A stretch of DNA of 5,137 nucleotides from Microbacteriaceae bacterium (GCA_022701925.1 JAKONM010000204.1:1-5137); one strand, 5' to 3'; positions 1 through 5,137 are shown, counted from the stretch's first letter. The notes: a model not told the origin generated them from the sequence alone. A program made the numbers and translations.

Positions 1-397
1 CGACCGCCTCGCCGCCGCCGGTCGCGAAGAAGACGTGGTCCAGGTCGCCCGGCGCCTCGGCGGCGAGGCGGTCGGCCAGCTCGATGGCGGCGGGGTGCGC
101 GTAGGACCACAGCGGGAAGAAGGCCAGCTGCTCGGCCTGCTTCGCGGCCGCCTGCGCCAGCCGCCGACGGCCGTGGCCCGCGTTCACGACGAAGAGGCCG
201 GACAGCGCGTCGAAGTACTTGGCTCCGCCGGCGTCCCAGATGTGGTGGCCCTCGCCCTTGACGATGACGGGCACGCCGTTCGCCTCCAGCGCGCTCTGCC
301 GCGTGAAGTGCATCCAGAGGTGGTCGTTGGCCTTCTTCTGGAGCCCCGCGTCCAGCTGCGGCGCGGGGTCGGGGACCAGCTGCTCGGTGACGGTCAT
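1..397 (-). CDS. Class III PLP-dependent aminotransferase (probable putrescine/polyamine aminotransferase), N-terminal part
   Basis: Only the first 132 residues are present; the gene runs off the left edge and the family is usually about 450 residues. The protein begins MTVTEQLVPDP and contains DHLWMHFTRQ, a GEGHHIWDAGGAKYFDALSG block and FVVNAGHGRRRL. These are followed by LAFFPLWSYAHPAAIELADRL (described in parts) and the glycine loop TGGGEAV at residues 126-132, which in fold-type I aminotransferases binds the PLP phosphate. The catalytic PLP lysine lies outside the window. The pattern matches the 'aspartate aminotransferase family' proteins that sit beside Lrp-type regulators and aminobutyraldehyde dehydrogenases in actinobacteria. 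The inferred role is transfer of an amino group from putrescine or a related diamine or omega-amino acid to a keto acid in the cytoplasm. The start is fixed by a strong AAGGAG six bases before the ATG. It follows the regulator gene by 46 bases on the same strand, so the two are probably cotranscribed. Class is certain; substrate is inferred from neighbours, and GABA or beta-alanine are alternatives. Confidence 0.85.
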   Translation of the reverse strand, partial: MTVTEQLVPDPAPQLDAGLQKKANDHLWMHFTRQSALEANGVPVIVKGEGHHIWDAGGAKYFDALSGLFVVNAGHGRRRLAQAAAKQAEQLAFFPLWSYAHPAAIELADRLAAEAPGDLDHVFFATGGGEAV

Positions 398-402
398 GCC
401 CG

Positions 403-412
403 TCTCCTTCCC
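403..412 (-). promoter_or_regulatory. Strong ribosome binding site of the aminotransferase gene
   Basis: Read on the minus strand the sequence is GGGAAGGAGA, with AAGGAG ending six bases before the ATG at 397. This is a near-consensus Shine-Dalgarno and settles the start codon. It occupies the short gap after the regulator gene, in which no promoter or hairpin is evident, supporting cotranscription. Confidence 0.85.
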
Positions 413-443
413 GGCGCACCCGCGCCGCGCCCCGTCGAGGGCC

Positions 444-917
444 TCATCGGACGCCCCACTGGTACGCCTGCTTGCGCAGTCCCAGGTAGACGTAGGTCTC
501 GGTGGAGGTGACGCCGGGCAGGGTCCGGATGCGCCCGTGCAGCAGCTCGATCAGCGCCTCGTCGTCCTCGCAGACGACCTCCGCCAGCAGGTCGTGCGCG
601 CCCGCGGTCATCACGACGTAGTCGACCGCGTCGATCCCGGCCAGCGCGTCGGCGACCGGCCGCACGTCGCCCGCGACCCGCACGCCGATCATCGCCTGCC
701 GACGGAACCCGAGCTGCAGCGGATCCGTCACCGCCACGATCTGCATCACGCCCGACTCCGTCAGGCGCTGCACCCGCTGCCGCACCGCGGCCTCGGACAG
801 GCCCACCTGCTTGCCGATGTCGGCGTAGGAGCGGCGCCCGTCCTGCTGCAGCAGGGCGATGATCGCCTTCGACACGTCGTCCAGCGCGGGGGGCGGGGTG
901 CGCGCCGAGACCGTCAC
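444..917 (-). CDS. Lrp/AsnC-family transcriptional regulator
   Basis: A 157-residue cytoplasmic DNA-binding regulator of normal family length. Residues about 12-58 form the AsnC-type winged helix-turn-helix: LDDVSKAIIALLQQDGRRSY, then ADIGKQVGLSEAAVRQRVQRL, with recognition helix SEAAVRQRVQRL at 41-52. Residues about 70-146 form the RAM (ligand-binding and oligomerisation) domain, with VVMTAGAHDLLAEVVCEDDE and a conserved end RTLPGVTSTETYVYLGL. I chose the GTG at 917 because the sequence then starts a few residues before the HTH, as in relatives. Upstream in-frame starts (such as ATG at 1037 or 1100) would add an Arg/Pro-rich tail encoded by the divergent spacer and overlap the dehydrogenase gene. 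No good Shine-Dalgarno precedes this GTG, so the mRNA may be leaderless; CAGACT at 931-926 is a weak -10 candidate. It precedes the aminotransferase and diverges from the dehydrogenase. It therefore probably senses an amine, amino acid or pathway intermediate and controls both sides. Family is certain, ligand unknown, exact start moderately sure. Confidence 0.9.
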   Translation of the reverse strand: MTVSARTPPPALDDVSKAIIALLQQDGRRSYADIGKQVGLSEAAVRQRVQRLTESGVMQIVAVTDPLQLGFRRQAMIGVRVAGDVRPVADALAGIDAVDYVVMTAGAHDLLAEVVCEDDEALIELLHGRIRTLPGVTSTETYVYLGLRKQAYQWGVR

Positions 918-967
918 GACCGCCGAGTCTGGCAGCGACGGACGGACTCCGCATCCGGTCTGCCCGG

Positions 968-990
968 TCCGCGGGTCGTCCGACCGCGGA
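968..990. promoter_or_regulatory. Candidate operator: imperfect 23-base dyad
   Basis: The left arm TCCGCGG (968-974) is the exact reverse complement of the right arm CCGCGGA (984-990). Inside them, TCG (976-978) mirrors CGA (981-983), with one extra G at 975 and a two-base centre. The dyad sits almost exactly midway between the two divergent start codons, where a shared operator for the adjacent Lrp/AsnC protein would be expected. Caution: CCGCGG is itself a palindrome and GC-rich DNA makes such arms by chance more easily. Confidence 0.4.
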
Positions 991-1023
991 TTCCGTCGAC
1001 GGAGGCCGGTCCGCACCGGGGAG

Positions 1024-1029
1024 TAGGTT
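1024..1029 (+). promoter_or_regulatory. Candidate -10 box of the aldehyde dehydrogenase gene (leaderless promoter)
   Basis: TAGGTT fits the actinobacterial -10 pattern TANNNT and is followed by six bases (CCTCGC) and then the ATG at 1036. Initiation about seven bases after the box would fall on the A of the ATG, giving an mRNA without a 5' leader, which is common in actinobacteria. A purine run GGGGAG (1018-1023) lies 12 bases before the ATG, rather far for a ribosome binding site, which leaves a leadered mRNA from an upstream promoter possible. Confidence 0.5.
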
Positions 1030-1035
1030 CCTCGC

Positions 1036-2466
1036 ATGGCGACGGCGGCTCTGGGCAACTTCATCGGCGGCGAGACGAAGGACGCGGGCGCGGGCGGCAT
1101 CGACCTCGTCTCCCCGGTGACCGAGCAGGTCTACGGCACGTCGGTCGACTCGACGCCCGAGCAGGTCGACGCGGCGTTCGCGGCGGCGAAGGCGGCCTTC
1201 CCCGGCTGGCGCGACGCGACGCCCTCCGAGCGGCAGCTGGCGCTGTTCCGCATCGCGGACGCCATGGAGGCGCGCGCCGACGAGTTCGCCGCGCTCGAGT
1301 CGAAGGACACCGGCAAGCCGCTCGGCAGCCTGGTGGAGGACGAGATCCTGGTGTCCGTCGACCAGATCCGCTTCTTCGCGGGCGCCGCGCGCAACCTGGA
1401 GGGCCGAGGGGCCGCCGAGTACCTGGCCGACCACACCTCCTTCATCCGTCGCGAGCCGATCGGCGTCATCGGCCAGGTGACGCCGTGGAACTACCCGCTG
1501 AACATGGCGACCTGGAAGTTCGCGCCGGCGATCGCCGCCGGCAACGCCGTGGTGCTGAAGCCCAGCGAGACCACGCCGTCGTCGACCCTGCTGCTGGCCG
1601 AGGTCGCGGCGGAGTTCCTGCCGCCGGGCGTGCTGAACGTCATCACGGGCGGGCGGGCGACCGGGGCCGCGATGGTCGACCACCCGACGCCCGCGATGGT
1701 CTCGATCACCGGGTCCGTGCGCGCCGGCATGGCCGTCGCCGAGGCCGCGTCCAAGGACCTGAAGCGGGTGCACCTGGAGCTGGGCGGCAAGGCGCCGGTC
1801 ATCGTGTTCGACGACGCGGACGTCGAGCGCGCGGTCGAGGGCATCGTCACCGCCGGCTACTTCAACGCCGGCCAGGACTGCACGGCCGCCACCCGGCTGC
1901 TGGTCCAGCAGGGGATCCACGACGAGTTCGTCGCGGCGCTCGCGGAGTACGCGCGCGCCCACGCCACCACCGGCGCGCCGGACGAGGACGTGCTCTACGG
2001 CCCGGTGAACAACGCCGACCAGCTGGCCCGGGTGTCGTCCTTCGTCGACCGGCTGCCCGACCACGCCCGCATCGAGCTGGGCGGCGCGCGCCACGGGTCG
2101 ACCGGCTACTTCTGGGACGCCACGATCGTGTCGAACCTGCGGCAGGACGACGAGGCGGTGCAGCAGGAGATCTTCGGCCCCGTGCAGACCGTGCAGCGGT
2201 TCACCGACGAGGCGCAGGCGATCGCGTGGGCGAACGACGTCCAGTACGGCCTCTCCTCCTCCGTGTGGACCCGTGACCACGGCACGGCCATGCGGGTGAG
2301 CCGGGCGCTGGACTTCGGCTGCGTCTGGATCAACACCCACATCCCGCTCGTCGCCGAGATGCCGCACGGCGGCTTCAAGCACTCCGGCTACGGCAAGGAC
2401 CTCTCGCAGTACGGCTTCGACGACTACACTCGCGTCAAGCACGTCATGTCCTTCATCGGGGCCTGA
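1036..2466 (+). CDS. Gamma-aminobutyraldehyde dehydrogenase (NAD-dependent aldehyde dehydrogenase family)
   Basis: A complete 476-residue cytoplasmic aldehyde dehydrogenase of normal length, expected to oxidise 4-aminobutanal (from putrescine) to GABA with NAD. The family's key residues are present. They are the oxyanion Asn152 in VTPWNYPL, the cofactor-binding Lys175 in VLKPSE, the Rossmann GS-G in ITGSVRAG (224-231), the general base Glu248 in LELGGKAP, the nucleophile Cys282 in GQDCTAATR, and Glu378 in EIFGPV. DQIRFFAGAARNLEG (109-123) and the C-terminal blocks CVWINTHIPLVAEMPHGGFK and SGYGKDLSQYGFDDYTRVKH closely resemble annotated actinobacterial gamma-aminobutyraldehyde dehydrogenases as I remember them. 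The start fits relatives, whose N-terminal 'N-I/F-I-x-G-E' block lies just after residue 7. The divergent Lrp regulator and class III aminotransferase supply regulation and the preceding reaction. Betaine aldehyde or another aminoaldehyde is the main alternative substrate. The enzyme class is certain; the substrate is strongly suggested. Confidence 0.92.
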   Translation: MATAALGNFIGGETKDAGAGGIDLVSPVTEQVYGTSVDSTPEQVDAAFAAAKAAFPGWRDATPSERQLALFRIADAMEARADEFAALESKDTGKPLGSLVEDEILVSVDQIRFFAGAARNLEGRGAAEYLADHTSFIRREPIGVIGQVTPWNYPLNMATWKFAPAIAAGNAVVLKPSETTPSSTLLLAEVAAEFLPPGVLNVITGGRATGAAMVDHPTPAMVSITGSVRAGMAVAEAASKDLKRVHLELGGKAPVIVFDDADVERAVEGIVTAGYFNAGQDCTAATRLLVQQGIHDEFVAALAEYARAHATTGAPDEDVLYGPVNNADQLARVSSFVDRLPDHARIELGGARHGSTGYFWDATIVSNLRQDDEAVQQEIFGPVQTVQRFTDEAQAIAWANDVQYGLSSSVWTRDHGTAMRVSRALDFGCVWINTHIPLVAEMPHGGFKHSGYGKDLSQYGFDDYTRVKHVMSFIGA

Positions 2467-2476
2467 AGGCGCTCGT

Positions 2477-2493
2477 CGCCCGGGTCCCGGGCG
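2477..2493 (+). terminator. GC-rich hairpin after the aldehyde dehydrogenase gene
   Basis: CGCCCGGGTCCCGGGCG is a perfect inverted repeat around a single T, ten bases after the stop codon; as RNA it forms seven G-C pairs closed by a three-base loop. No T-run follows, as is usual for actinobacterial hairpins of this kind. It most likely ends the dehydrogenase transcript before the FHA gene, which starts 46 bases later. Confidence 0.6.
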
Positions 2494-2539
2494 CACGGCT
2501 GCTGGATCCGGTCGTCGATCAGGGGGATGGACTTCGTCG

Positions 2540-3514
2540 ATGGCCGGTGCCTTCTACTCCCCGGACCCGGTCGAAGCCGGGGCCGACTGGCGGCTGCTGG
2601 TCACGGAGCGGTTCCTCGGCGCGTTCGGACCGGCGACCTCGGTGTCGACGATGAGCACGCTGTGGCGCATCGCCGCCGATCCCGCCCTGGGCCTCGACGC
2701 GCTGGTGGGCGCGGTGCCGACGCGCGGCGTCGCCGCGGTCGACAGCTTCGCGATCGCCGCACCGGACCGGATCACGACCTTCGTGGTGCGGGGCACGGGA
2801 TGCGCGGACGTCTCCGTCGCGGGACGCGCCCGCCGCATCGACGCCCGCGGCAACGAGCCCTGGTACGTCGCCGAGATGGCCGACGTGGAACGCTTCGCCC
2901 TGGGTCCGCTGCAGCGGTCGCCCGGCGACCTCCGACCGGCGCGCGCCGACCTGCCGCTCGACGGCGGCGTCGTCTTCGGCCCCTGGCTGGGCTGGTCGGC
3001 CGACGTGACGAGCGGGCCGCGGTCGGCGCCGACCCCGGTGCAGGCGCCCCCGCCGCTCGCGACGCTCGACCCCCAGGACACGAACGTGCTGGGCGACCTG
3101 GGTCGGCGCGCCGCCTCCCTCCGCCGCCACCGCGGCGAGCCGCCCGCCACCGCCCCGACCCCGGAGACCGCCGTCGCCGCCGCGTTCCGGCTGGGCGATC
3201 GCGACCCCGAGCGGGTCGACGCCCCGGTCTACGTGGGGCGCCAGCCCCGGTCGCCGCGCGTCACCGGCCCGATGCTGCCGCGGCTCGTGCGGGTCGAGAG
3301 CCCCAGCCGCGAGGTGTCCGCGACCCACATCGAGCTGCGGCCGACCGACCGCGGCCTGGTGCTCACGGACCTCGAGTCCACCAACGGCACCGTGGTGCGG
3401 CAGCCCGGCAGCGGCGTGCGGCGCCTCGACTCGGGTGAGTCGCTGCAGGTCGTTCCCGGTACGCTCATCGACATCGGCGACGGCAACGTCATCGAGATCC
3501 TCGCCTTCCACTGA
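2540..3514 (+). CDS. FHA-domain protein with unrecognised N-terminal domain
   Basis: A 324-residue soluble protein with no signal peptide or membrane helix. The C-terminal part (about 228-324) is a forkhead-associated domain, which binds phosphothreonine. It has YVGRQP (Gly233-Arg234), EVSATHIEL (Ser260, His263), LTDLESTNGTVV (Asn282-Gly283) and the closing strands GTLIDIGDGNVIEIL. The usual SRxH motif reads SATH, but Ser and His are kept, as in other functional FHA domains. Residues about 1-125 form a compact conserved-looking region (WRLLVTERFLGAFG; ITTFVVRGTG; NEPWYVAEMADVERFALGP) that I cannot name. Residues about 155-215 are a Pro/Ala-rich, probably disordered linker. The start at 2540 is preceded by AGGGGG at 2521-2526, somewhat distant. 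An out-of-frame ATG at 2527 does not give the FHA frame. The phosphatase gene follows after 44 bases, so the pair probably acts together as phosphothreonine reader and eraser, perhaps for the secretion-type ATPase encoded next. The partner kinase is not in the window. Confidence 0.88.
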   Translation: MAGAFYSPDPVEAGADWRLLVTERFLGAFGPATSVSTMSTLWRIAADPALGLDALVGAVPTRGVAAVDSFAIAAPDRITTFVVRGTGCADVSVAGRARRIDARGNEPWYVAEMADVERFALGPLQRSPGDLRPARADLPLDGGVVFGPWLGWSADVTSGPRSAPTPVQAPPPLATLDPQDTNVLGDLGRRAASLRRHRGEPPATAPTPETAVAAAFRLGDRDPERVDAPVYVGRQPRSPRVTGPMLPRLVRVESPSREVSATHIELRPTDRGLVLTDLESTNGTVVRQPGSGVRRLDSGESLQVVPGTLIDIGDGNVIEILAFH

Positions 3515-3542
3515 CCAGTGCATCCACGGTCCTCACCCTGCG

Positions 3543-3548
3543 AAGGAG
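3543..3548 (+). promoter_or_regulatory. Ribosome binding site fixing the GTG start of the phosphatase
   Basis: AAGGAG lies ten bases before the GTG at 3559 in the 44-base gap after the FHA gene. It supports GTG rather than any later start, and the short gap without a terminator-like hairpin supports translation from a shared FHA-phosphatase mRNA. Confidence 0.75.
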
Positions 3549-3558
3549 CAGACCGCCG

Positions 3559-4347
3559 GTGACTGAGATCGGGGCCAGCAGCGGGCCGCGGCGCCTGCCG
3601 CTGCCGTCGGGGAACGGCGCGGTCGTCCTGTCGTGGGGCGTCGCCACCGACATCGGCCATCGGCGCCAGGTGAACGAGGACAGCCTGCTGGCGACGCCGC
3701 CGATCTTCGCCGTCGCCGACGGCATGGGCGGCCACGCCGCGGGCGACCTGGCCAGCCACGCGGTCGTTACCCGGCTCAGCGGGGTGTCGCACGACGGGTT
3801 CGTCACCCCCGCCGCCATCGGGCTGGCCCTCGCGCAGGCCTCGCACGACATCGGGCACCTGGAGGGCACGTCGCTGACCGGCGCGGGCACCACCGTGACC
3901 GGCATGGCGCTGACGGTGTCCGGGGAGGACCCGTACTTCGCCGTCTTCAACGTCGGCGACTCGCGGGTGTACCGCTGGCTCGAGGGCGAGTTCGAGCAGG
4001 TCACCGTGGACCACTCGGTGGTGCAGGAGCTGGTCGACGCCGGCGCCATCACCAAGCGCCAGGCCGAGACGCACCCCGACAGCAACGTGATCACCCGGGC
4101 GATCGGCTTCAACGAGCCGCCGATGCCGGACTACTGGATGATGCCGGTGGAGCCCGGGCTGCGGCTGCTCGCCTGCTCCGACGGCCTGTGCAAGGAGCTG
4201 GACGAGGAGCGGATCCAGTCGCTCGTCGGCGCCGGCTCCCCGGCGGACGCGACCGCGCAGGCGCTGGTGCACGCGGCGCTGCAGGCGGGCGGTCGGGACA
4301 ACGTGACCGTGGTCGTCGTGGACGTCATCGAGGTCGAGCAGGGCTGA
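3559..4347 (+). CDS. PP2C-family (PPM) protein serine/threonine phosphatase
   Basis: A complete 262-residue cytoplasmic metal-dependent phosphatase, a bare catalytic domain without membrane anchor. The PPM motifs appear in order: TDIGHRRQVNEDS (30-42, with phosphate-binding Arg and metal-linked Glu40-Asp41), VADGMGGHAAGD (52-63, metal-binding Asp54 and Gly55), GAGTTVTGMAL (108-118), FNVGDSRVYRW (130-140), the VDHS turn (150-153), ITRAIG (178-183), ACSDGL (205-210, Asp208) and GGRDNVTVVVV (244-254, Asp247). No expected metal ligand is missing, so it should be active on phospho-Ser/Thr proteins with Mn or Mg. The GTG start has AAGGAG ten bases upstream. Lying between an FHA protein and an EccC-like gene, it probably reverses the phosphorylation read by the FHA domain. 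The cognate kinase is expected outside the window. Family certain; specific target unknown. Confidence 0.95.
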   Translation: MTEIGASSGPRRLPLPSGNGAVVLSWGVATDIGHRRQVNEDSLLATPPIFAVADGMGGHAAGDLASHAVVTRLSGVSHDGFVTPAAIGLALAQASHDIGHLEGTSLTGAGTTVTGMALTVSGEDPYFAVFNVGDSRVYRWLEGEFEQVTVDHSVVQELVDAGAITKRQAETHPDSNVITRAIGFNEPPMPDYWMMPVEPGLRLLACSDGLCKELDEERIQSLVGAGSPADATAQALVHAALQAGGRDNVTVVVVDVIEVEQG

Positions 4348-4372
4348 TCCGCTCCTCCCCAGGGGGATCAGC
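4343..4372 (+). terminator. Inverted repeat spanning the phosphatase stop codon
   Basis: GCTGATCC (4343-4350) and GGATCAGC (4365-4372) are perfect 8-base reverse complements around a 14-base centre; the phosphatase TGA lies within the left arm. Inside, CCT (4354-4356) can pair with GGG (4362-4364) to tighten the loop. No T-run follows. It could act as a partial terminator or attenuator between phosphatase and the next gene, or stabilise the 3' end; translation to the stop codon would compete with its folding. Confidence 0.4.
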
Positions 4373-4426
4373 GGCACCGGAGCGCGGTACGGCGGGCCTC
4401 GCCGGTGCGACCCTCCCGCGACGCGG

Positions 4427-4432
4427 CACCAT
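4427..4432 (+). promoter_or_regulatory. Weak candidate -10 box before the EccC-like gene
   Basis: CACCAT matches only the A and final T of TANNNT, but it is followed by exactly six bases and then the GTG, the same geometry as the TAGGTT box of the dehydrogenase gene. The lack of any Shine-Dalgarno before this GTG makes a leaderless start plausible. The match is poor and could be chance. Confidence 0.2.
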
Positions 4433-4438
4433 CCCGCC

Positions 4439-5137
4439 GTGACCGACCGCCTCGTGCTGCCCGCTCGGCCCCAGCCGCCCGACCCGCCGCCGTTCCCGCT
4501 GATCGGCGTCGTGGCGCCGGTCGCCCTGGCGGCCGTGCTGTTCGCCGTGCTGCGCACCCCGACCGTGCTGCTGATCGCCGTCTTCAGCCCGGTGCTGGCG
4601 GTCGCCGCGGTGCTCGACGGGCGCCTGCAGCTGCGCCGTCGGCTGCGGCGCGACCGGGAGCGACGCGACGAGGACCTGCGGGCGCTCGAGCGCGAGCTGG
4701 CGGTGCGCCGCAGCGCCGCCGCGGCCGACGCGCACCGGCGCACGCCCGTGCCCGCTGCCCTCGCGGTCGACCCTGCCGACTGGGCCGGGCGCCCGCCGTC
4801 GGAGCTGCTGTGCCTCGGCACGGGCGACGTGCCCTGCGCGCCGCTCGTCGGGGGTGCGCCGGCCGACGACCGGGATCGCGCCCTGCTGGCCGCGGGTGCG
4901 CTGGTGCCCGGTGCGCCCGTGACGCTGCCGGCCGCGGCGACCGTGGCCGCGGTCGGGCCCGCCCCGCTGACGCGCGCCTTCGACCGCGCCGTCTCCGTCG
5001 GCCGGCTGCGCGGCGGCGGCGCGGGGGAGGGCGTGACCGTGCTGGAGGACGCCGGAGGCGCCTCCGCGGACCTCGTCGTGCGGCTGGACCCGGACGGGAC
5101 GGCCACGGTGCTGCACGCCAGCGGACTGGCGGCGGAG
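4439..5137 (+). CDS. EccC/EssC-like FtsK/SpoIIIE-type membrane ATPase, N-terminal part only
   Basis: The frame is open from GTG 4439 to the right edge (233 residues, no stop), so the gene is cut. The protein starts MTDRLVLPARP with a Pro-rich stretch (8-20), then two likely membrane helices (about 20-38 and 42-59: FPLIGVVAPVALAAVLFAVL; VLLIAVFSPVLAVAAVL), then a charged Arg/Glu segment (61-92) likely to be helical or coiled-coil. Next come DPADWAGRPPSELLCLGTGD and VPCAPLVGG (111-139). This order, with two helices, a charged helix and a 'W...R...L-G-G-x-V/G' block, matches the N-terminus of EccC/EssC proteins of type VII secretion, whose FtsK/SpoIIIE ATPase domains come later. No Walker motif is in the window, so the assignment rests on the N-terminal pattern and on FHA and PP2C neighbours. 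It would drive secretion or translocation at the inner membrane. Alternatively it may be an unrelated two-helix membrane protein. The gap to the phosphatase is 91 bases and no ribosome binding site is seen. Confidence 0.65.
   Translation, partial: MTDRLVLPARPQPPDPPPFPLIGVVAPVALAAVLFAVLRTPTVLLIAVFSPVLAVAAVLDGRLQLRRRLRRDRERRDEDLRALERELAVRRSAAAADAHRRTPVPAALAVDPADWAGRPPSELLCLGTGDVPCAPLVGGAPADDRDRALLAAGALVPGAPVTLPAAATVAAVGPAPLTRAFDRAVSVGRLRGGGAGEGVTVLEDAGGASADLVVRLDPDGTATVLHASGLAAE

Larger units (their letters stand above)
918..1035. promoter_or_regulatory. Divergent control region between regulator and aldehyde dehydrogenase genes
   Basis: These 118 bases separate the two start codons and must hold both promoters. 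Visible in it are a 23-base dyad at its centre (968-990), a small 5-4-5 inverted repeat CCGGT/ACCGG (1006-1019) close to the dehydrogenase -10 box, and three copies of CCGGTC (955, 964, 1006). No convincing TTGACA-like -35 box is seen for either side; TCGACG at 996-1001 would be too far from the -10. Lrp-type proteins typically bind several sites in such regions as multimers, so the repeated motifs are plausible but unproven contacts. Confidence 0.6.

Noticed and set aside
918..1100. Longer N-terminus for the Lrp/AsnC regulator using ATG at 1100 or 1037.
   Set aside because: It would add an Arg/Pro-rich tail encoded by the divergent spacer and by the antisense start of the dehydrogenase gene. 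The GTG at 917 gives normal family length.
394..2496. Long open frames on the strand opposite or out of frame with the dehydrogenase and regulator genes (for example a 700-codon minus frame at 394-2496 and a 685-codon plus frame at 219-2276).
   Set aside because: They are by-products of high GC content. Their translations are low-complexity Arg/Gly/Ala/His-rich without motifs, and they overlap genes with complete, convincing family signatures.
2527..3438. ATG at 2527 as an alternative gene start after the AGGGGG run.
   Set aside because: It opens a different frame whose product is Arg/Ala-rich and without motifs. The FHA motifs lie in the frame of the ATG at 2540.
3509..3520. Small dyad CACTG-AC-CAGTG overlapping the FHA stop codon.
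   Set aside because: Only five-base arms with a two-base centre; as RNA it gives at most four pairs. It is too short to call an operator or terminator, and the strong downstream ribosome binding site suggests simple read-through.
4374..4408. GCACCGG/CCGGTGC repeat as a stand-alone terminator.
   Set aside because: The arms are only seven bases with a 21-base centre, no T-run follows, and competing pairings exist within the loop. It is kept only as part of the structured-gap finding.
3229..5116. Long minus-strand open frames over the FHA, phosphatase and EccC-like genes (3229-5106 and 4325-5116).
   Set aside because: Ser/Arg/Gly-rich translations without recognisable domains, antisense to genes with full PP2C and FHA motifs. 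Near the right edge the plus-strand frame from 4439 explains the sequence better, with membrane helices and an EccC-like block.

Overview
The window is very GC-rich DNA with G or C at nearly every third codon position, GTG starts and almost no A/T-rich spacers. Together with the gene families present, this points to a high-GC actinobacterium. A Micrococcales-like organism is my best guess, but that rests on family resemblance recalled from memory, not on a database search. Six protein genes fill almost the whole window, two of them cut by its edges. I saw no tRNA, rRNA, CRISPR array or insertion sequence.

Left part (1-2466): a polyamine (putrescine) catabolism module. On the minus strand, an Lrp/AsnC-family regulator (444-917) is followed after 46 bases by a class III PLP aminotransferase (runs off the left edge). 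Diverging from them on the plus strand is a gamma-aminobutyraldehyde dehydrogenase (1036-2466). The expected chemistry is transamination of putrescine to 4-aminobutanal and NAD-dependent oxidation of the aldehyde to GABA, with the regulator controlling both sides from the 118-base divergent spacer. That spacer holds a near-symmetric 23-base dyad at its centre. It also holds a TANNNT-type -10 box placed so that transcription would begin on the A of the dehydrogenase ATG, implying a leaderless mRNA. A GC-rich hairpin follows the dehydrogenase stop and probably ends that unit.

Right part (2540-5137): the left border of what looks like a type VII secretion (ESX/WXG100)-like or related phospho-signalling locus. 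An FHA-domain protein with an unrecognised N-terminal domain is followed by a complete PP2C-type Ser/Thr phosphatase (44-base gap, strong ribosome binding site). Next is the N-terminal third or less of a two-helix membrane protein resembling the start of EccC/EssC-type FtsK/SpoIIIE ATPases. The ATPase modules and any WXG100 substrate or kinase would lie beyond the right edge. An inverted repeat spans the phosphatase stop codon, and the EccC-like gene has no visible ribosome binding site, so it may be separately transcribed or leaderless.

The two modules share a strand from 1036 onward but have no obvious functional connection; the hairpin at 2477-2493 is the likely boundary. The most worthwhile leads are the FHA/PP2C/EccC-like set and the architecture of the divergent control region.
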